From assembly GCA_964588685.1 (NCBI GenBank), contig CAZPQG010000001.1:61737-125736 (forward strand): DNA of 64,000 nt, given 5' to 3'. Each line of letters starts with the position of its first letter. Position 1 is the stretch's first letter. Below the pieces are notes generated by a model. The model made no database searches. It was not told where the DNA came from and saw only the letters and a program-made list of their open reading frames with translations. This document shows, piece after piece, positions 49,914 through 59,788 of the stretch. The translations under genes and the position numbers were made by a program. The DNA is from CAYVBW01 sp964588685 (GTDB lineage Bacteria; Patescibacteriota; Microgenomatia; UBA1400; PJMF01).

Positions 49914-52277
49914 ATGTCAAACAATAAAAACAATAAAAAAAATAAACGCTTCCAGCTTAAAAAAATTTTTGAACCTAATATTAAATCCGGCTCCTGGCAT
50001 GCCAAACACCCCAGATTAGTAAAATTTTTTTACATCATTTTTTTTCCAATAATTAATCCCTATTTACGTTATGTAACTTTATTTTTCTTTTCGCTAGCGA
50101 TAATTGGAATCTTTCTTTTACTACAACACTTACCCTCACCTCAAAACCTGACAGGAACCAAATCATATGCTGTCAGCACCCAAATTTTTGATCGCAATGG
50201 GGAATTGCTTTATGAAATTTATGCCGATGAAAACAGAATACCTATACGTCTAGAGGATTTACCCGACCATGTAATCCAAGCAACAATCGCCATTGAAGAC
50301 AAAAATTTTTATAGACATGCCGGCATTGATTTAAGAGGCGTTCTACGCGCAGCATGGAATAATCTTTTTAAACAAACAAGAGAAGGAGGGTCTACTATTA
50401 CCCAGCAGTTGGTTAAAAATGCCTTATTAACACCCGAACAATCTTTTACCAGAAAATTCAATGAAGCCATTTTAGCAATTATGACAGAAATTGTTTATAG
50501 CAAGGATGAAATTTTAGAAATGTACTTGAATTATATTTCATATGGAGGCACCTCTCTTGGCATAGAAGCGGCAGCTCAAGCCTATTTTGATAAATCGGCT
50601 CATGATTTAAACTTAGCTGAAGCTGCCTTGCTCAGCGGCCTGCCTAAAGCGCCGACCCGCTACTCACCTTTTGGTTCAAATCCGGAACAAGCTCAACAAA
50701 GACAAGCAGAAGTTTTGCGCCGAATGATGGAGGATAACTATATTTCCTCTGCTGAAGCAGAAGAAGCTCATTCTAAACCTCTTGATTATGCTTTATCTCA
50801 AACAGAAATTAAGGCCCCGCACTTTGCTTTTTATGTTAGAGACTGGTTATATGAAAAATACGGAATAGAAAAGGTGCAAGCAGGGGGATTGAGAGTGCAT
50901 ACCACTTTAGATCTACAACTGCAGCGAGAGGCCCAAAAAATGGTCAGTGAAGAAGTGGAGGGTTTAATTCGTTATCAGGCTAGTAATGGCGCAGCCTTAA
51001 TTACTAAACCCAATACCGGTGAAATTTTAGCCATGATTGGTTCAAAAGACTACTTTAATATTGAAGAAGAAGGACAAGTAAATCTTACTCTAGCTTCAAG
51101 ACAGCCGGGCAGCGCAATCAAGCCGTTAATGTATGCCACTACTTTTCAAAAAAAGACATTGAATCCGGGTACTATTATGCTTGATGTACCAACTTGTTTT
51201 CTGCGTAATTCGCAACCAGCCTACTGTCCCCGCAATTATGACGGTGGCTTTAGAGGTATGACCACTGTCAGGCAATCACTGGGTAGTTCTTTTAATATTC
51301 CCGCCGTCAAAGCTCAAGCTACTATCGGTGCCAAGCTATTTATAGAACAAGCTTCTAAAATGGGCATTACTACTTGGAAAGATCCGGCTGACTATGGCTT
51401 ATCTTTAACCTTAGGCGGAGGCGAAGTAAAAATGCTGGACATGGCTCAATCTTTTGGCTCCTTAGCTAACCAGGGAATATTGGTACCGCTTAATCCAATT
51501 TTAAAAATTGAAGATTACCGCGGCAATATTTTAGAAGAACTTGATTTAGAGCAAAGAATCTCAGATCTTGACTATTTAAATAATTATGAAAGTGATTATC
51601 AACGAGGCGGGCTGGAACGAGTTATGGACCGTGCCCCGGCTTATTTAACAAATCATATTTTACAAGACAATCAGGCTAGAGCTGCAATCTTTGGCACCAA
51701 TTCTCAGTTAGTAATTCCTAACCACATTGTCAGCGCCAAAACCGGCACCACCAATAACCTAAGAGACAACTGGACTATTGGCTACACACCGGAATTTTTA
51801 GTAGTCACCTGGGTAGGCAACAATGACAATACTCCAATGAATTATTTAGCATCCGGCATTGTGGGGGCGGCACCGATGTTTAATGATTTAATGACACATA
51901 TATTACAAGATACAGAATCGATTTGGCAAGAAAAACCAAGCGATGTACAATCCGGAGGTATTTGCGCTCATGGTATGCCCCCAGAGTATAGCTCTGAAAG
52001 CTGTCAGATTTTAAGAACTGATTTATTTTGGACAAAAAGTAAACCTTCTGCCGCTAGCATAAAAGAAGAAGCTATTTGGATTGATCCGGCTACCGGCTTT
52101 CCGCCTGAAGATGAAGAGGCTGAGGGCTTAGAAGCTCATACTAAAACCTTAGTTCAAGACCCTGTTTCAACTAGATATTGCCTAGATTGTCAAGGCTATG
52201 ATGAAGAAAAGGATCGTCCCATCTACAACAAACAAAATATTAAAATTGTTGACGGAAAAGCCGTGGTTGCTGACTAA
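49914..52277 (+). CDS. Class A penicillin-binding protein (GT51 + transpeptidase)
   Basis: 787 residues. A basic N-terminus of about 55 residues, one membrane helix (about 60-80, YVTLFFFSLAIIGIFLLL), GT51 domain with AIEDKNFYRHAGIDLRGVLRA, GGSTITQQLVKN and EILEMYLNYIS, then transpeptidase with PGSAIKPLMY (SxxK), SSFNIPAVK (SxN) and SAKTGTTNN (KTG). A C-terminal extension of about 80 residues carries Cys pairs (ICAHG...ESCQI; YCLDC). It shares the core with the PBP at 44-46 kb, so the two are diverged paralogues. Peptidoglycan polymerase and cross-linker. Confidence 0.95.
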   Translation: MSNNKNNKKNKRFQLKKIFEPNIKSGSWHAKHPRLVKFFYIIFFPIINPYLRYVTLFFFSLAIIGIFLLLQHLPSPQNLTGTKSYAVSTQIFDRNGELLYEIYADENRIPIRLEDLPDHVIQATIAIEDKNFYRHAGIDLRGVLRAAWNNLFKQTREGGSTITQQLVKNALLTPEQSFTRKFNEAILAIMTEIVYSKDEILEMYLNYISYGGTSLGIEAAAQAYFDKSAHDLNLAEAALLSGLPKAPTRYSPFGSNPEQAQQRQAEVLRRMMEDNYISSAEAEEAHSKPLDYALSQTEIKAPHFAFYVRDWLYEKYGIEKVQAGGLRVHTTLDLQLQREAQKMVSEEVEGLIRYQASNGAALITKPNTGEILAMIGSKDYFNIEEEGQVNLTLASRQPGSAIKPLMYATTFQKKTLNPGTIMLDVPTCFLRNSQPAYCPRNYDGGFRGMTTVRQSLGSSFNIPAVKAQATIGAKLFIEQASKMGITTWKDPADYGLSLTLGGGEVKMLDMAQSFGSLANQGILVPLNPILKIEDYRGNILEELDLEQRISDLDYLNNYESDYQRGGLERVMDRAPAYLTNHILQDNQARAAIFGTNSQLVIPNHIVSAKTGTTNNLRDNWTIGYTPEFLVVTWVGNNDNTPMNYLASGIVGAAPMFNDLMTHILQDTESIWQEKPSDVQSGGICAHGMPPEYSSESCQILRTDLFWTKSKPSAASIKEEAIWIDPATGFPPEDEEAEGLEAHTKTLVQDPVSTRYCLDCQGYDEEKDRPIYNKQNIKIVDGKAVVAD

Positions 52278-52400
52278 GAAGTTAACAAAATGTTTTAAAA
52301 TATTAACTCTAGAATATTAACCCTTAACGACCATTAATAAAGCATTCTCGCGATTTAACATCTTAAATAATTATTAACGGCATGAATCAAGATTATCCTT

Positions 52401-53627
52401 TTGAAAAAAATTAATTTTAACAATCTTCACCATAAAACTAAATTTAAACTTCTTTTTTCAAGCTTAATCATAGTTTTTATCTGTATTTTTTTAATACTCT
52501 TTCATTTTTGGCAATACCCCTTAATTTCTCCGCTAGCTGAAAATGGTGTTTTTGAATTTTTATCAGCAGAAAAAGTTACGACTCAAAATAGTGCTGCTCA
52601 AAACAAAATTGTTTATGGCTATCTGCCTTATTGGAATATAAATCAAACAAAAATCCAACCTGAATTAACTCACCTAAGCTACTTTGGCCTAAATATTAGC
52701 GCTGACGGCACTATTTTAACTAAAAATAATGAAGATAAGATTCATGCCGGATATAACAATTTAAGCTCAGACAAATTAATGCAGCTGGCTAGCGAAGTCA
52801 ATAATAGCAATAATTATTTTGAAATCACTTTAGTACAGTTTGATCCGGAAATCATTACAAAAATTGTTAACAATAAAAAAGCTCATGATAATTTAATTGC
52901 TTCGCTCAACTCTCTTTTACTAGCCTATCCTATCAGCGGCATTAACATTGACATCGAATATAATGGAGCAGTCAATTCTGACCTCAGAAACAATTTTGCC
53001 GAACTTATAGAAAAAATTAACTCTCATTTAACAGCCAACTTCGAGCATGTGCAATTATCAATTGCTATGTACGCCAGTGCTTCTGACAACAAACAGTTAT
53101 GGGATATTCCTAGAATTAGCCAAGCAGTTGACTATATCGTAGTAATGGCTTATGACTTTCATCGCACAAGCTCTCCAAAAGCCGGACCAATAGCTCCTTT
53201 ATTTGGCAGCAACAATCTATATGATGACTATATTCATCAAAATTTACATAACTATTTACGTTATGTGCCGGCTAACAAAATTTTACTTGGCATTCCTTTT
53301 TACGGTTATGAATGGCAGGTAACCTCACGCTCTCCTCGAGCTGATACTTACCCTGATACAGGCAGAACAGCAAGTTATCAGAGAGTAAAAAAGCTGCTTG
53401 ATGACAATAATTTAAAAATACATTCCGGCTGGGATGAAAGAGCCTTATGCCCCTATTTATCATACGAAAACGATGAAAAAATTTACATAATTTATTATGA
53501 AAATCCAATCTCCATTGAATATAAATTACAATACGTTAAACAACTCGACTTAGCAGGAGTTGCTATCTGGGCTTTAGGTTATGAAGGTATCACTAGAGAT
53601 TTCTGGGATGTGGTGGCTGAATTATAA
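52401..53627 (+). CDS. GH18-family glycoside hydrolase (YaaH/SleL-like), membrane-anchored
   Basis: 408 residues. The start is TTG at 52401, giving MKK and a good signal anchor (about 15-36, LLFSSLIIVFICIFLILFHF). The GH18 barrel begins KIVYGYLPYWNINQTKI; the catalytic motif is SGINIDIEYNG, in which Asp and the acid Glu of DxxDxDxE are kept; later VMAYDFHRTSSPKAGPIAPLFG and WALGYEG. This type cleaves beta-1,4 bonds of peptidoglycan or chitin-like glycans. It lies 123 nt after the PBP gene, same strand, suggesting a wall-remodelling pair. No LysM domains are present. Confidence 0.83.
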   Translation: MKKINFNNLHHKTKFKLLFSSLIIVFICIFLILFHFWQYPLISPLAENGVFEFLSAEKVTTQNSAAQNKIVYGYLPYWNINQTKIQPELTHLSYFGLNISADGTILTKNNEDKIHAGYNNLSSDKLMQLASEVNNSNNYFEITLVQFDPEIITKIVNNKKAHDNLIASLNSLLLAYPISGINIDIEYNGAVNSDLRNNFAELIEKINSHLTANFEHVQLSIAMYASASDNKQLWDIPRISQAVDYIVVMAYDFHRTSSPKAGPIAPLFGSNNLYDDYIHQNLHNYLRYVPANKILLGIPFYGYEWQVTSRSPRADTYPDTGRTASYQRVKKLLDDNNLKIHSGWDERALCPYLSYENDEKIYIIYYENPISIEYKLQYVKQLDLAGVAIWALGYEGITRDFWDVVAEL

Positions 53628-53703
53628 GCAAAAATAGAAAACCTTAAAAACAACAATAAACAAACTTAATTTTTAACCAATTACAATAAATCTTGTGCAG
53701 TAA

Positions 53704-55293
53704 TTAATTTTCTTCAAGCTCTCCGGCTAACCACCAACTCCATGAGCCAATCAGTATAAAGAAAATTCCTAAAAAAGCTACCAACGTGGTTTTCCCCACT
53801 GAACCGGCTTTATATGCGCTTTCAGTCGCAATATCATTCTCTCGCACGGCTTTAGTTGCCTCAGTAGCATCAGTACTAGTGGTAGTAGTCTCCACAGGCT
53901 CAACAGCAACAGTTGGCTCCAGAGTAGGCGTCGTTATCGGGTATGGGCTGCCTGTCCCATAAGGCAGAGTTTCATCAGAACTTTCAGTATCAGCAGCAGC
54001 TAAAGTAGCTCTATCCGAATCTTCAACAAAGAAAAATTCTGTTTTAACTACCTCCTGATTTGTGTCCGGATCGATATATGAATAGGTAATAGTATGTTCT
54101 CCCGGTTCTAAACTAGCTTCTAGAGCTTCAAGATCTAAACTGAATTCTCCATTTTCATCAGTGATCACTATTTCCTCATATTGGTTTTCAGAATTTATTT
54201 GAATTTTAACTTCACTGTTAGGAGCTAACTTACCTTTAATTATGGGCGATTGAGTGGTGTAAACCTTTTCGTCATCATCAGTTGATTTAAGCTCGCCTAT
54301 TAGAACTTCAGAACTAGCTGTACTAGTTTGAGGCAACGGCTCTTCTTCGTCCAACAGCTCTTTAAGATTGTCGCTGATGTTGTCATCCATCTCTGCTAAT
54401 TCATCACTGTCATCAGCGAGTTCAGGCCCAGGTTCTTCCTGAAGAGGTGGAGATTCAGGTTTTACCGGTGCTTCATCATCTATTGGCCTGTCTCTATCAA
54501 TCTCAGGCCTCTCCGCTGACTCCATTTGCTCTGTAGTCATAGCTTGACCAAAAATTAACTCAGTCGGCTGAGCTTCACTTACAGTTAAACGCTGCTGAAT
54601 CTTTTTATCTAGTGATAAGCCCTGTACTAAAACATCAATATTGTCGTCTTCATCTAAAGTCGCATAATCATTGCCGGCTTTATTTAATGCTTGAGACAGA
54701 GGAATAGCCCAACTCCCCGATCCTTTTACTAGAGAAGACAAATCTTGTAAATCAGGTGCCGTAACATACACAATTGAACCCTGGGCTGGAGTGCCATTTT
54801 CTAAAGCAACACTACCAAAAATTGTCACTGTTTCAGGTGAGGGGGTAGAAATTTTAGGCGTTGTTCTTACATGAAAGGGTTGGCCTTCTTGATCAAACTC
54901 AGCTCTGCTGCCGGTACCCAAAACAAAATAGTAATCCGCATCAGGCTCTAAGCCTCTAAGTGTAATATGATGCAAATTAAAATCCTCAACTGAACCTGAT
55001 AATTGATCTCTGTCGTCTCTCACTTGTGTATTAAAATTATCCGGTTCTGTGCCGTACTTTATAAAACCAGGTGCAGCTTCCTCTGTATAAAAACTAACAG
55101 TAAAACTATCGTCTTTAATATTAGTTATGCGAATGTTTTTAGGAGTAGTCTCGGGAGTAGCTCTAGGGGCGAACACACCGGTTCCTTCACCAAAAAAAAC
55201 TACCCCGGCAATTAAAGCAGCCACTAAAACCAACAAACCTAAAATAGTAGGAATTTGTTTTCGTGAAAGAGCTTTCGGTTTATTGTTTTTCAT
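53704..55293 (-). CDS. Surface protein with fibronectin III domain and C-terminal membrane anchor
   Basis: 529 residues. N-terminal membrane helix (about 14-36). FN3 domain (about 48-145): PKNIRITNIKDDSFTVSFYTEEAAPGFIKYGT ... LRGLEPDADYYFVLGTGS. A carboxypeptidase-like beta domain (about 150-260: VTIFGSVALENGTPAQGSIVYVTAPD). Acidic/Pro-rich spacer (about 265-335). An Ig-like domain (about 335-430: SPIIKGKLAPNSEVKIQINSENQYEEIVITDENGEFSLDL). Thr/Val-rich stalk, then a C-terminal membrane helix (about 500-522). Probably an elongated adhesin or stalk-like surface protein. Convergent with the GH18 gene. Confidence 0.75.
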   Translation of the reverse strand: MKNNKPKALSRKQIPTILGLLVLVAALIAGVVFFGEGTGVFAPRATPETTPKNIRITNIKDDSFTVSFYTEEAAPGFIKYGTEPDNFNTQVRDDRDQLSGSVEDFNLHHITLRGLEPDADYYFVLGTGSRAEFDQEGQPFHVRTTPKISTPSPETVTIFGSVALENGTPAQGSIVYVTAPDLQDLSSLVKGSGSWAIPLSQALNKAGNDYATLDEDDNIDVLVQGLSLDKKIQQRLTVSEAQPTELIFGQAMTTEQMESAERPEIDRDRPIDDEAPVKPESPPLQEEPGPELADDSDELAEMDDNISDNLKELLDEEEPLPQTSTASSEVLIGELKSTDDDEKVYTTQSPIIKGKLAPNSEVKIQINSENQYEEIVITDENGEFSLDLEALEASLEPGEHTITYSYIDPDTNQEVVKTEFFFVEDSDRATLAAADTESSDETLPYGTGSPYPITTPTLEPTVAVEPVETTTTSTDATEATKAVRENDIATESAYKAGSVGKTTLVAFLGIFFILIGSWSWWLAGELEEN

Positions 55294-55474
55294 TTTTTAT
55301 TTCAAGTATGACTATTCATTGTTCACTACTTTATTTCCGACTTTTTTATCGTTTTAACAGCAGGCATTTATAAAATTTATCAGCTTATAATTATTTTTGT
55401 ATAATATATAAATATACTTTAAGGGAAAGCCGGGTGGAATTACAAGGCGAATAAAAACTGAAACTTTGCATATT

Positions 55475-55900
55475 TTACTCTAGTAAATTCTCTAATGAAT
55501 ATTCTTCAACAGTTTCTTCTTCGCTAGTTTCTGACTCAGTGTTCTCAGTTTCTTGTTCTAACAACTCATCCTCTGCCACTCTTGATTCATTCACTATGTC
55601 AATAATTTTGCCCGCATCTTCACCCCTATCGCTTAACAAGGCGTAAATAGAAAAATTCTCTAATTCTTCCTCAGTAAAATAATCTTTATCTTGCAGCTCT
55701 ACTAAAAGTTCCTGATCTAAATTGGGCACTAAAGGCTGCGCCAGCTGTATCAATTCAGTTTCAACAACATGTTGTGTTTGTGATGCAAAAATACTCAATA
55801 AAATCCAGCACAAAAGTACTACAAAGAATAAAATTAAAGCAATAAATAATTTTTTTTGCCTTTTAATTTTAGTTAATTGTTCTTCAAATTGATTGAGCAT
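55475..55900 (-). CDS. Small membrane protein of the pilus gene group, unknown
   Basis: 141 residues: a membrane helix at about 20-40 (FIALILFFVVLLCWILLSIFA), then an acidic extracytoplasmic part (TEEELENFSIYALLSDRGEDAGKIIDIVNES) and a Glu-rich tail. The start overlaps the end of the PilO-like gene by 17 nt, so it is translated with pilN-pilO. By position it would be the third platform component (PilP-like in other bacteria), but no PilP similarity is visible. Confidence 0.6.
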   Translation of the reverse strand: MLNQFEEQLTKIKRQKKLFIALILFFVVLLCWILLSIFASQTQHVVETELIQLAQPLVPNLDQELLVELQDKDYFTEEELENFSIYALLSDRGEDAGKIIDIVNESRVAEDELLEQETENTESETSEEETVEEYSLENLLE

Positions 55901-56516
55901 CTTTATCTCCGAAATACGGCATTCTAATTGTTATACTGGCTCTTAAAGTTTCTCTAGTATCTCTATCTCTAATATCAAAATTAATTTCTTCTACAACAAA
56001 AACTCGCCGGTATTGATGTAAAATTTCTATAAAATTTTTAATAGCGGGATAGTCGCCCATTACTTGCAATGTTAAATAAACATCAAGTCGTGTTAATTGA
56101 CCAGCATCTAAAATTTGCGGCCTCTTTTCTTCCGGAATAACAGATGCTCTCAAACTACTAATGATTATTTTTTCGTCAGCACCAATCTTTTCAATAGTTT
56201 TTAATGATCTAATTATCTCAGGTTGAGAAGGAGTAGCCTCATCTAAATAAACAATCTTGCTCTTAACCAGATTATATTCTTCTTGAGCTGTGGACAAAGC
56301 TGCTATTTTTCTTTCCAGCTGCTGCTCCAGTTCCTGCTTGTCGTTAATTTCCTTGATTAAGTCTGTAATAGCAACCATTGTTGGCCTGATGACAAAAATT
56401 CCAAAGAAGATAATCGTGAACAATGACAAAAAAAGTTCCAGAGAAACTTTTGCCACCGGATTCTGGTAAAACTTATTCAAGCTTGCTAGTAGTTTTTTTT
56501 GTTTTGGCGTGGGCAT
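55884..56516 (-). CDS. pilO: Type IV pilus assembly protein, PilO-like
   Basis: 210 residues: a cytoplasmic start, membrane helix at about 25-45 (LELFLSLFTIIFFGIFVI), a coiled coil (about 55-95, DLIKEINDKQELEQQLERKIAALSTAQEEYNLVKSK), then a ferredoxin-like domain with RLDVYLTLQVMGDYPAIKNFIEILHQYRRVFVVEEINFD, which matches PilO (g.y..l..fl..L....r.v.i..i.). PilO and PilN form the inner-membrane platform of the pilus machine. The PilN-like gene lies 99 nt upstream on the same strand. Confidence 0.8.
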   Translation of the reverse strand: MPTPKQKKLLASLNKFYQNPVAKVSLELFLSLFTIIFFGIFVIRPTMVAITDLIKEINDKQELEQQLERKIAALSTAQEEYNLVKSKIVYLDEATPSQPEIIRSLKTIEKIGADEKIIISSLRASVIPEEKRPQILDAGQLTRLDVYLTLQVMGDYPAIKNFIEILHQYRRVFVVEEINFDIRDRDTRETLRASITIRMPYFGDKDAQSI

Positions 56517-56615
56517 CTTTTGCTGATAAGTAATAACAGTCTTTATTATCTTATTTAATATTTATAAAAATTTATAAAATGATCTATTTTTAAATTTAAA
56601 ATAATTAGCCAACAA

Positions 56616-57161
56616 TTATATTTCAAAATTTACATTGAAATTAACTGCAAAACCGTCCATATATTCATCAGTTGTTTCAATTCTGCTAACAACAATATCT
56701 CGAAAGTTCGGAGATAGCTGTAAATTATTAATAAATAAATTCAAACCATTGTTAGACAAGGCAATGCCCTGACCGCTCATTGTACCGGCTTGAATTTTAA
56801 GTGTTCTTAAACGAAAATCATTCGGCAGTGTTTCTTGTAAAAGAGGAAAGATTTCTACCAATTCGCTTTGCTGCTCGATCTCTTGATAGCTTTTTATTTT
56901 TGCCTGCGCCAAACGAAATTCATTTTCAAATTCAGCCTGCGACTCAATAATTAATTTTTTTTGGTGGATTGATTTATTTAAATCAGTGATCATCCGATCC
57001 AAAACAAATCTGGAAGAAAAACTAATCAGGACAATAATTTGGGTAAAAATTAAAATATATCTACCAACATTAATACTCCAAGACAAAGTTCGACCCAATT
57101 TAGTTTTAAAAAAAGGATCTTGTGGGAGAAGATTAATTTTATATTCTATAGCCTTAGACAT
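56616..57161 (-). CDS. pilN: Type IV pilus assembly protein, PilN-like
   Basis: 181 residues. KINLLPQDPFFKTK near the start is the PilN hallmark (INLLP), which in Thermus and Pseudomonas binds PilM. One membrane helix (about 33-55), a coiled coil (about 58-95) and a compact domain with LPNDFRLRTLKIQAG...LNLFINNLQLSPNFRDIVVSRIETT. It forms a platform with PilO. A pilM gene is not adjacent here; its counterpart must be elsewhere or missing. Confidence 0.85.
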   Translation of the reverse strand: MSKAIEYKINLLPQDPFFKTKLGRTLSWSINVGRYILIFTQIIVLISFSSRFVLDRMITDLNKSIHQKKLIIESQAEFENEFRLAQAKIKSYQEIEQQSELVEIFPLLQETLPNDFRLRTLKIQAGTMSGQGIALSNNGLNLFINNLQLSPNFRDIVVSRIETTDEYMDGFAVNFNVNFEI

Positions 57162-57290
57162 ATGGGCAGATAAGTATGCAGTTTAATTCACTATAACTAT
57201 TATTTTCGTTGTTAATTAGTTATTTTGCACAGTATAACTATGTGTAGTATACCGAATCTGATATTTACTATCCAGTAGATGTAAAATATA

Positions 57291-58988
57291 TTATATATCC
57301 TCTCCATCTGTACCGCTGTCTATCCACATTTCACCGCTTTTGGCTAATAATTTTTGACCTTTGCCAAATCTTCCCAGTAGAGAAGTAAATATTTTAAGTT
57401 CTTTTACATCCAGCAGAATAGAGAAGTAAATATAAACCAGCAAACCAATGGTGCTGGTAGTAACAGTCAAAGCAATAAGTTCAATAGTTTTGCTGGTATC
57501 AAAAATTAATTCATCAAAAATCCTAAAAGGTAAATACAAAAATACTGCCATTAAGAAGGAACAGCAAATAATTTTTAATTGAACAATAATGAAATCTCTA
57601 TTCAAAAACATGTGCCGTACTTTTTTTTCCAACATTAAAAAAAACAAAATTGTTTCAACCATGGCAGCGGCAGTAGTAGCCCAGGCAATACCTATAATTG
57701 ATATTTCTAGAACAAAAACTAATAGCCAAGATAAAAATAAATAAACAATAGTTGAAAAACTAGTAATATAAAATGGCGTAGCTGTATCTTCAAGGGCATA
57801 AAAAGCTCTAATTAACAACTGCCCCATTGCCTGCAGTGCAATTGAAATAGCAATAATGGCTAAAACTCGACTAGTCATCACAGTAGTACGCCAAGGAAAA
57901 TTTTGAGCACCAAATACTAATCTTACTATCGGAATTCTTAAAATTAGTAACAAAACACCAGCCGGCATAGCTAAAAAAGAAATTTGATTAATGGATTGAA
58001 TGACTAAAGTACGAAATTTTTCTATTTTTGTACCACTAGTTTGCTCTGATAAAAAAGGTAGGGAAGCTTGACTGATTGGTACTCCAAGCAGCCGAATAGG
58101 AATTGCCATCAATTTTAAAGCTAAACGAATGATAACAAAGCTTAAATTACCAATACTAGTTGCAAAAAAACCTAAAGCTAAGTTTTTTAACTCGCTAATA
58201 CCAATTGTTAAAACTCGAGGCGGCATTAAAGAAAACATTTCTTTAATGCCGCTATGTCTAAAGTTAAAACTAAATTGAAACTTAAAACCTAAACGGAAAA
58301 CGTATGGCAGCTGCACTATCATATGCAAAAGTGCGCCCAAAATTACTCCTAAACCAGCGGCATAAATGCCAAACTGATTTTTTAAAAAGAAAACTCCTAA
58401 AATAATTCCCAAATTATAAAGAATTGGAGCAATAGCAGGAACAATAAAGCGCTGATACGACTGCAATATACCGGTTAAAAAATTAGAAATAGCGAAAAAA
58501 AATTGAGCCAGCAGCATAACCCGTGTTAAATTGGCAGCTATTCTAATCTGATCAGCAGTAAAAGCGCCTCCTGTTCTGGCAGCAGTAATTTGCTCTGCAA
58601 AAATAAAAACAATGGTAGAAACTACAGCAAAAATTAACAATAAAATATTGATAACATTGGCACTGATTTTAAAAGCTTCTTCTTCATTCTTAGCCCTATA
58701 TTTAGTAAAAATAGGAATAAAAGCAGCTGACAAGGCTCCGATAATAATCAGCTGAAACAGCATATCAGGCACCTGAAAAGCTAGCTGCAAGGCTTCGTAC
58801 GCTCTTTGGCTAGCTTCAGTATTAAAATAAGAAGAAATCAAAAATCTTTCTCTAATTAAACCTGATAGAGATGACAAAATATTAGCAGCCGTAATAATTA
58901 AAGCAGCTGATAAGATAGAATCCTGCTTTTTTTCCAGCCATTGAGTGTTGCGTAAAAAAATTTTAGCAATTTTGTGAAACTGAATCAT
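57291..58988 (-). CDS. murJ: Lipid II flippase MurJ (MviN)
   Basis: 565 residues with about 14 membrane helices. The start LSAALIITAANILSSLSGLIRERFLISSYF is the MurJ first-helix block; AYEALQLAFQVPDMLFQLIIIGALSAAFIPIF and AIPIRLLGVPISQASLPFLSEQ are conserved MOP-fold segments. It moves the lipid-linked peptidoglycan precursor to the outer side of the membrane, which fits the two PBPs encoded in this window. The hydrophilic C-terminus (GKGQKLLAKSGEMWIDSGTDGEDI) extends past the last helix. Confidence 0.95.
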   Translation of the reverse strand: MIQFHKIAKIFLRNTQWLEKKQDSILSAALIITAANILSSLSGLIRERFLISSYFNTEASQRAYEALQLAFQVPDMLFQLIIIGALSAAFIPIFTKYRAKNEEEAFKISANVINILLLIFAVVSTIVFIFAEQITAARTGGAFTADQIRIAANLTRVMLLAQFFFAISNFLTGILQSYQRFIVPAIAPILYNLGIILGVFFLKNQFGIYAAGLGVILGALLHMIVQLPYVFRLGFKFQFSFNFRHSGIKEMFSLMPPRVLTIGISELKNLALGFFATSIGNLSFVIIRLALKLMAIPIRLLGVPISQASLPFLSEQTSGTKIEKFRTLVIQSINQISFLAMPAGVLLLILRIPIVRLVFGAQNFPWRTTVMTSRVLAIIAISIALQAMGQLLIRAFYALEDTATPFYITSFSTIVYLFLSWLLVFVLEISIIGIAWATTAAAMVETILFFLMLEKKVRHMFLNRDFIIVQLKIICCSFLMAVFLYLPFRIFDELIFDTSKTIELIALTVTTSTIGLLVYIYFSILLDVKELKIFTSLLGRFGKGQKLLAKSGEMWIDSGTDGEDI

Positions 58989-59077
58989 GAATTTGTCATA
59001 ATAACTGTTGGTAATTAAAAATAAATGCCAATTATTAATAATAAGTATAAGGCATGACTATCAAAAAAGCTAAAGCT

Positions 59078-59444
59078 TTAATTATATTGCGCAAAGCGCA
59101 ATTTCATTTTTCCATCATCAAGTAATAAGTACTGTCCTAAGCCGTAATCGATGAAACCTGTATTAATATATTTCTTTTTAAAATCAGCTTCAGCCGCATA
59201 AGTATGAGCACAAACTTAAATCTCTTTTTCTCTTAGCAAACCTTTAATTTTAGATTTAATTTCTTTATTATATCTTTGATAGTGACAATTAATATAGTTC
59301 TGCTTAAACATTCGAATCAATAATCCCTCTTGAGACATTAATAATAACTTGATCAACGGGTTCAATAATTTTTTTTAAAAATAATAGTTTTTTTCTATAA
59401 AACTTTTTTTAAAGATGAAGATCGGAAATAATCAAAGTTTTCAT
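59078..59444 (-). pseudogene. Decayed calcineurin-like metallophosphoesterase
   Basis: On the minus strand an ATG at 59444 opens MKTLIISDLHL, the first metal-binding motif (SDLHL) of metallophosphoesterases, and is at once broken by TAA. The same frame continues with LKKIIEPVDQVIIN (family next: GD.wD) and then must shift to LLIRMFKQNYINCHYQRYN..., which is broken by a second TAA before CAHTYAAEAD (family GHTH), YINTGFIDYGLGQYLLLDDGKMKL and the end at 59078. The GDxxD and GNHD regions are deleted. The two stops and the frame change show an inactivated copy. Confidence 0.85.
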
Positions 59445-59788
59445 AAAAAATTCGCAAACAATTCTAACTGATTCTAAAAAATTTGTAGCTTTAAAAAACT
59501 GAGCTTCTATTTTACGGCATTTTAAACTCTATCTTTTATTGCCATTTCTAATTTTGCCTGGTATAATTCTTTATTCAAGAGTTAGAATTAAATTAAATTA
59601 AATTAATTTAGCTAACGGCTAGTTATAAGCTTAATTATTATCAGACTGATTTTAAGCAATTACGCTGATTTAGCACACTGCTTTAAAATCCCACCATCGT
59701 ATAAAAACAAGTAAAATTGCCGGCAAACTAATCTAAATTATTAATGACAACATTTATAATTTAATTAACTATAAACTACAAGTCAATT
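59445..59788. other. Gene-free region upstream of rpsT
   Basis: 344 nt, AT-rich. It should contain the rpsT promoter; TATAATTTAATTAAC near 59756 is a candidate -10 with a 30-nt leader. No RNA gene or repeat recognised. Confidence 0.35.

Noticed and set aside
59078..59444. Stop-codon reassignment to explain the broken metallophosphoesterase
   Set aside because: The stops are TAA, not TGA; a frame change and deletion are also present, and TGA and TAA end many intact genes here.
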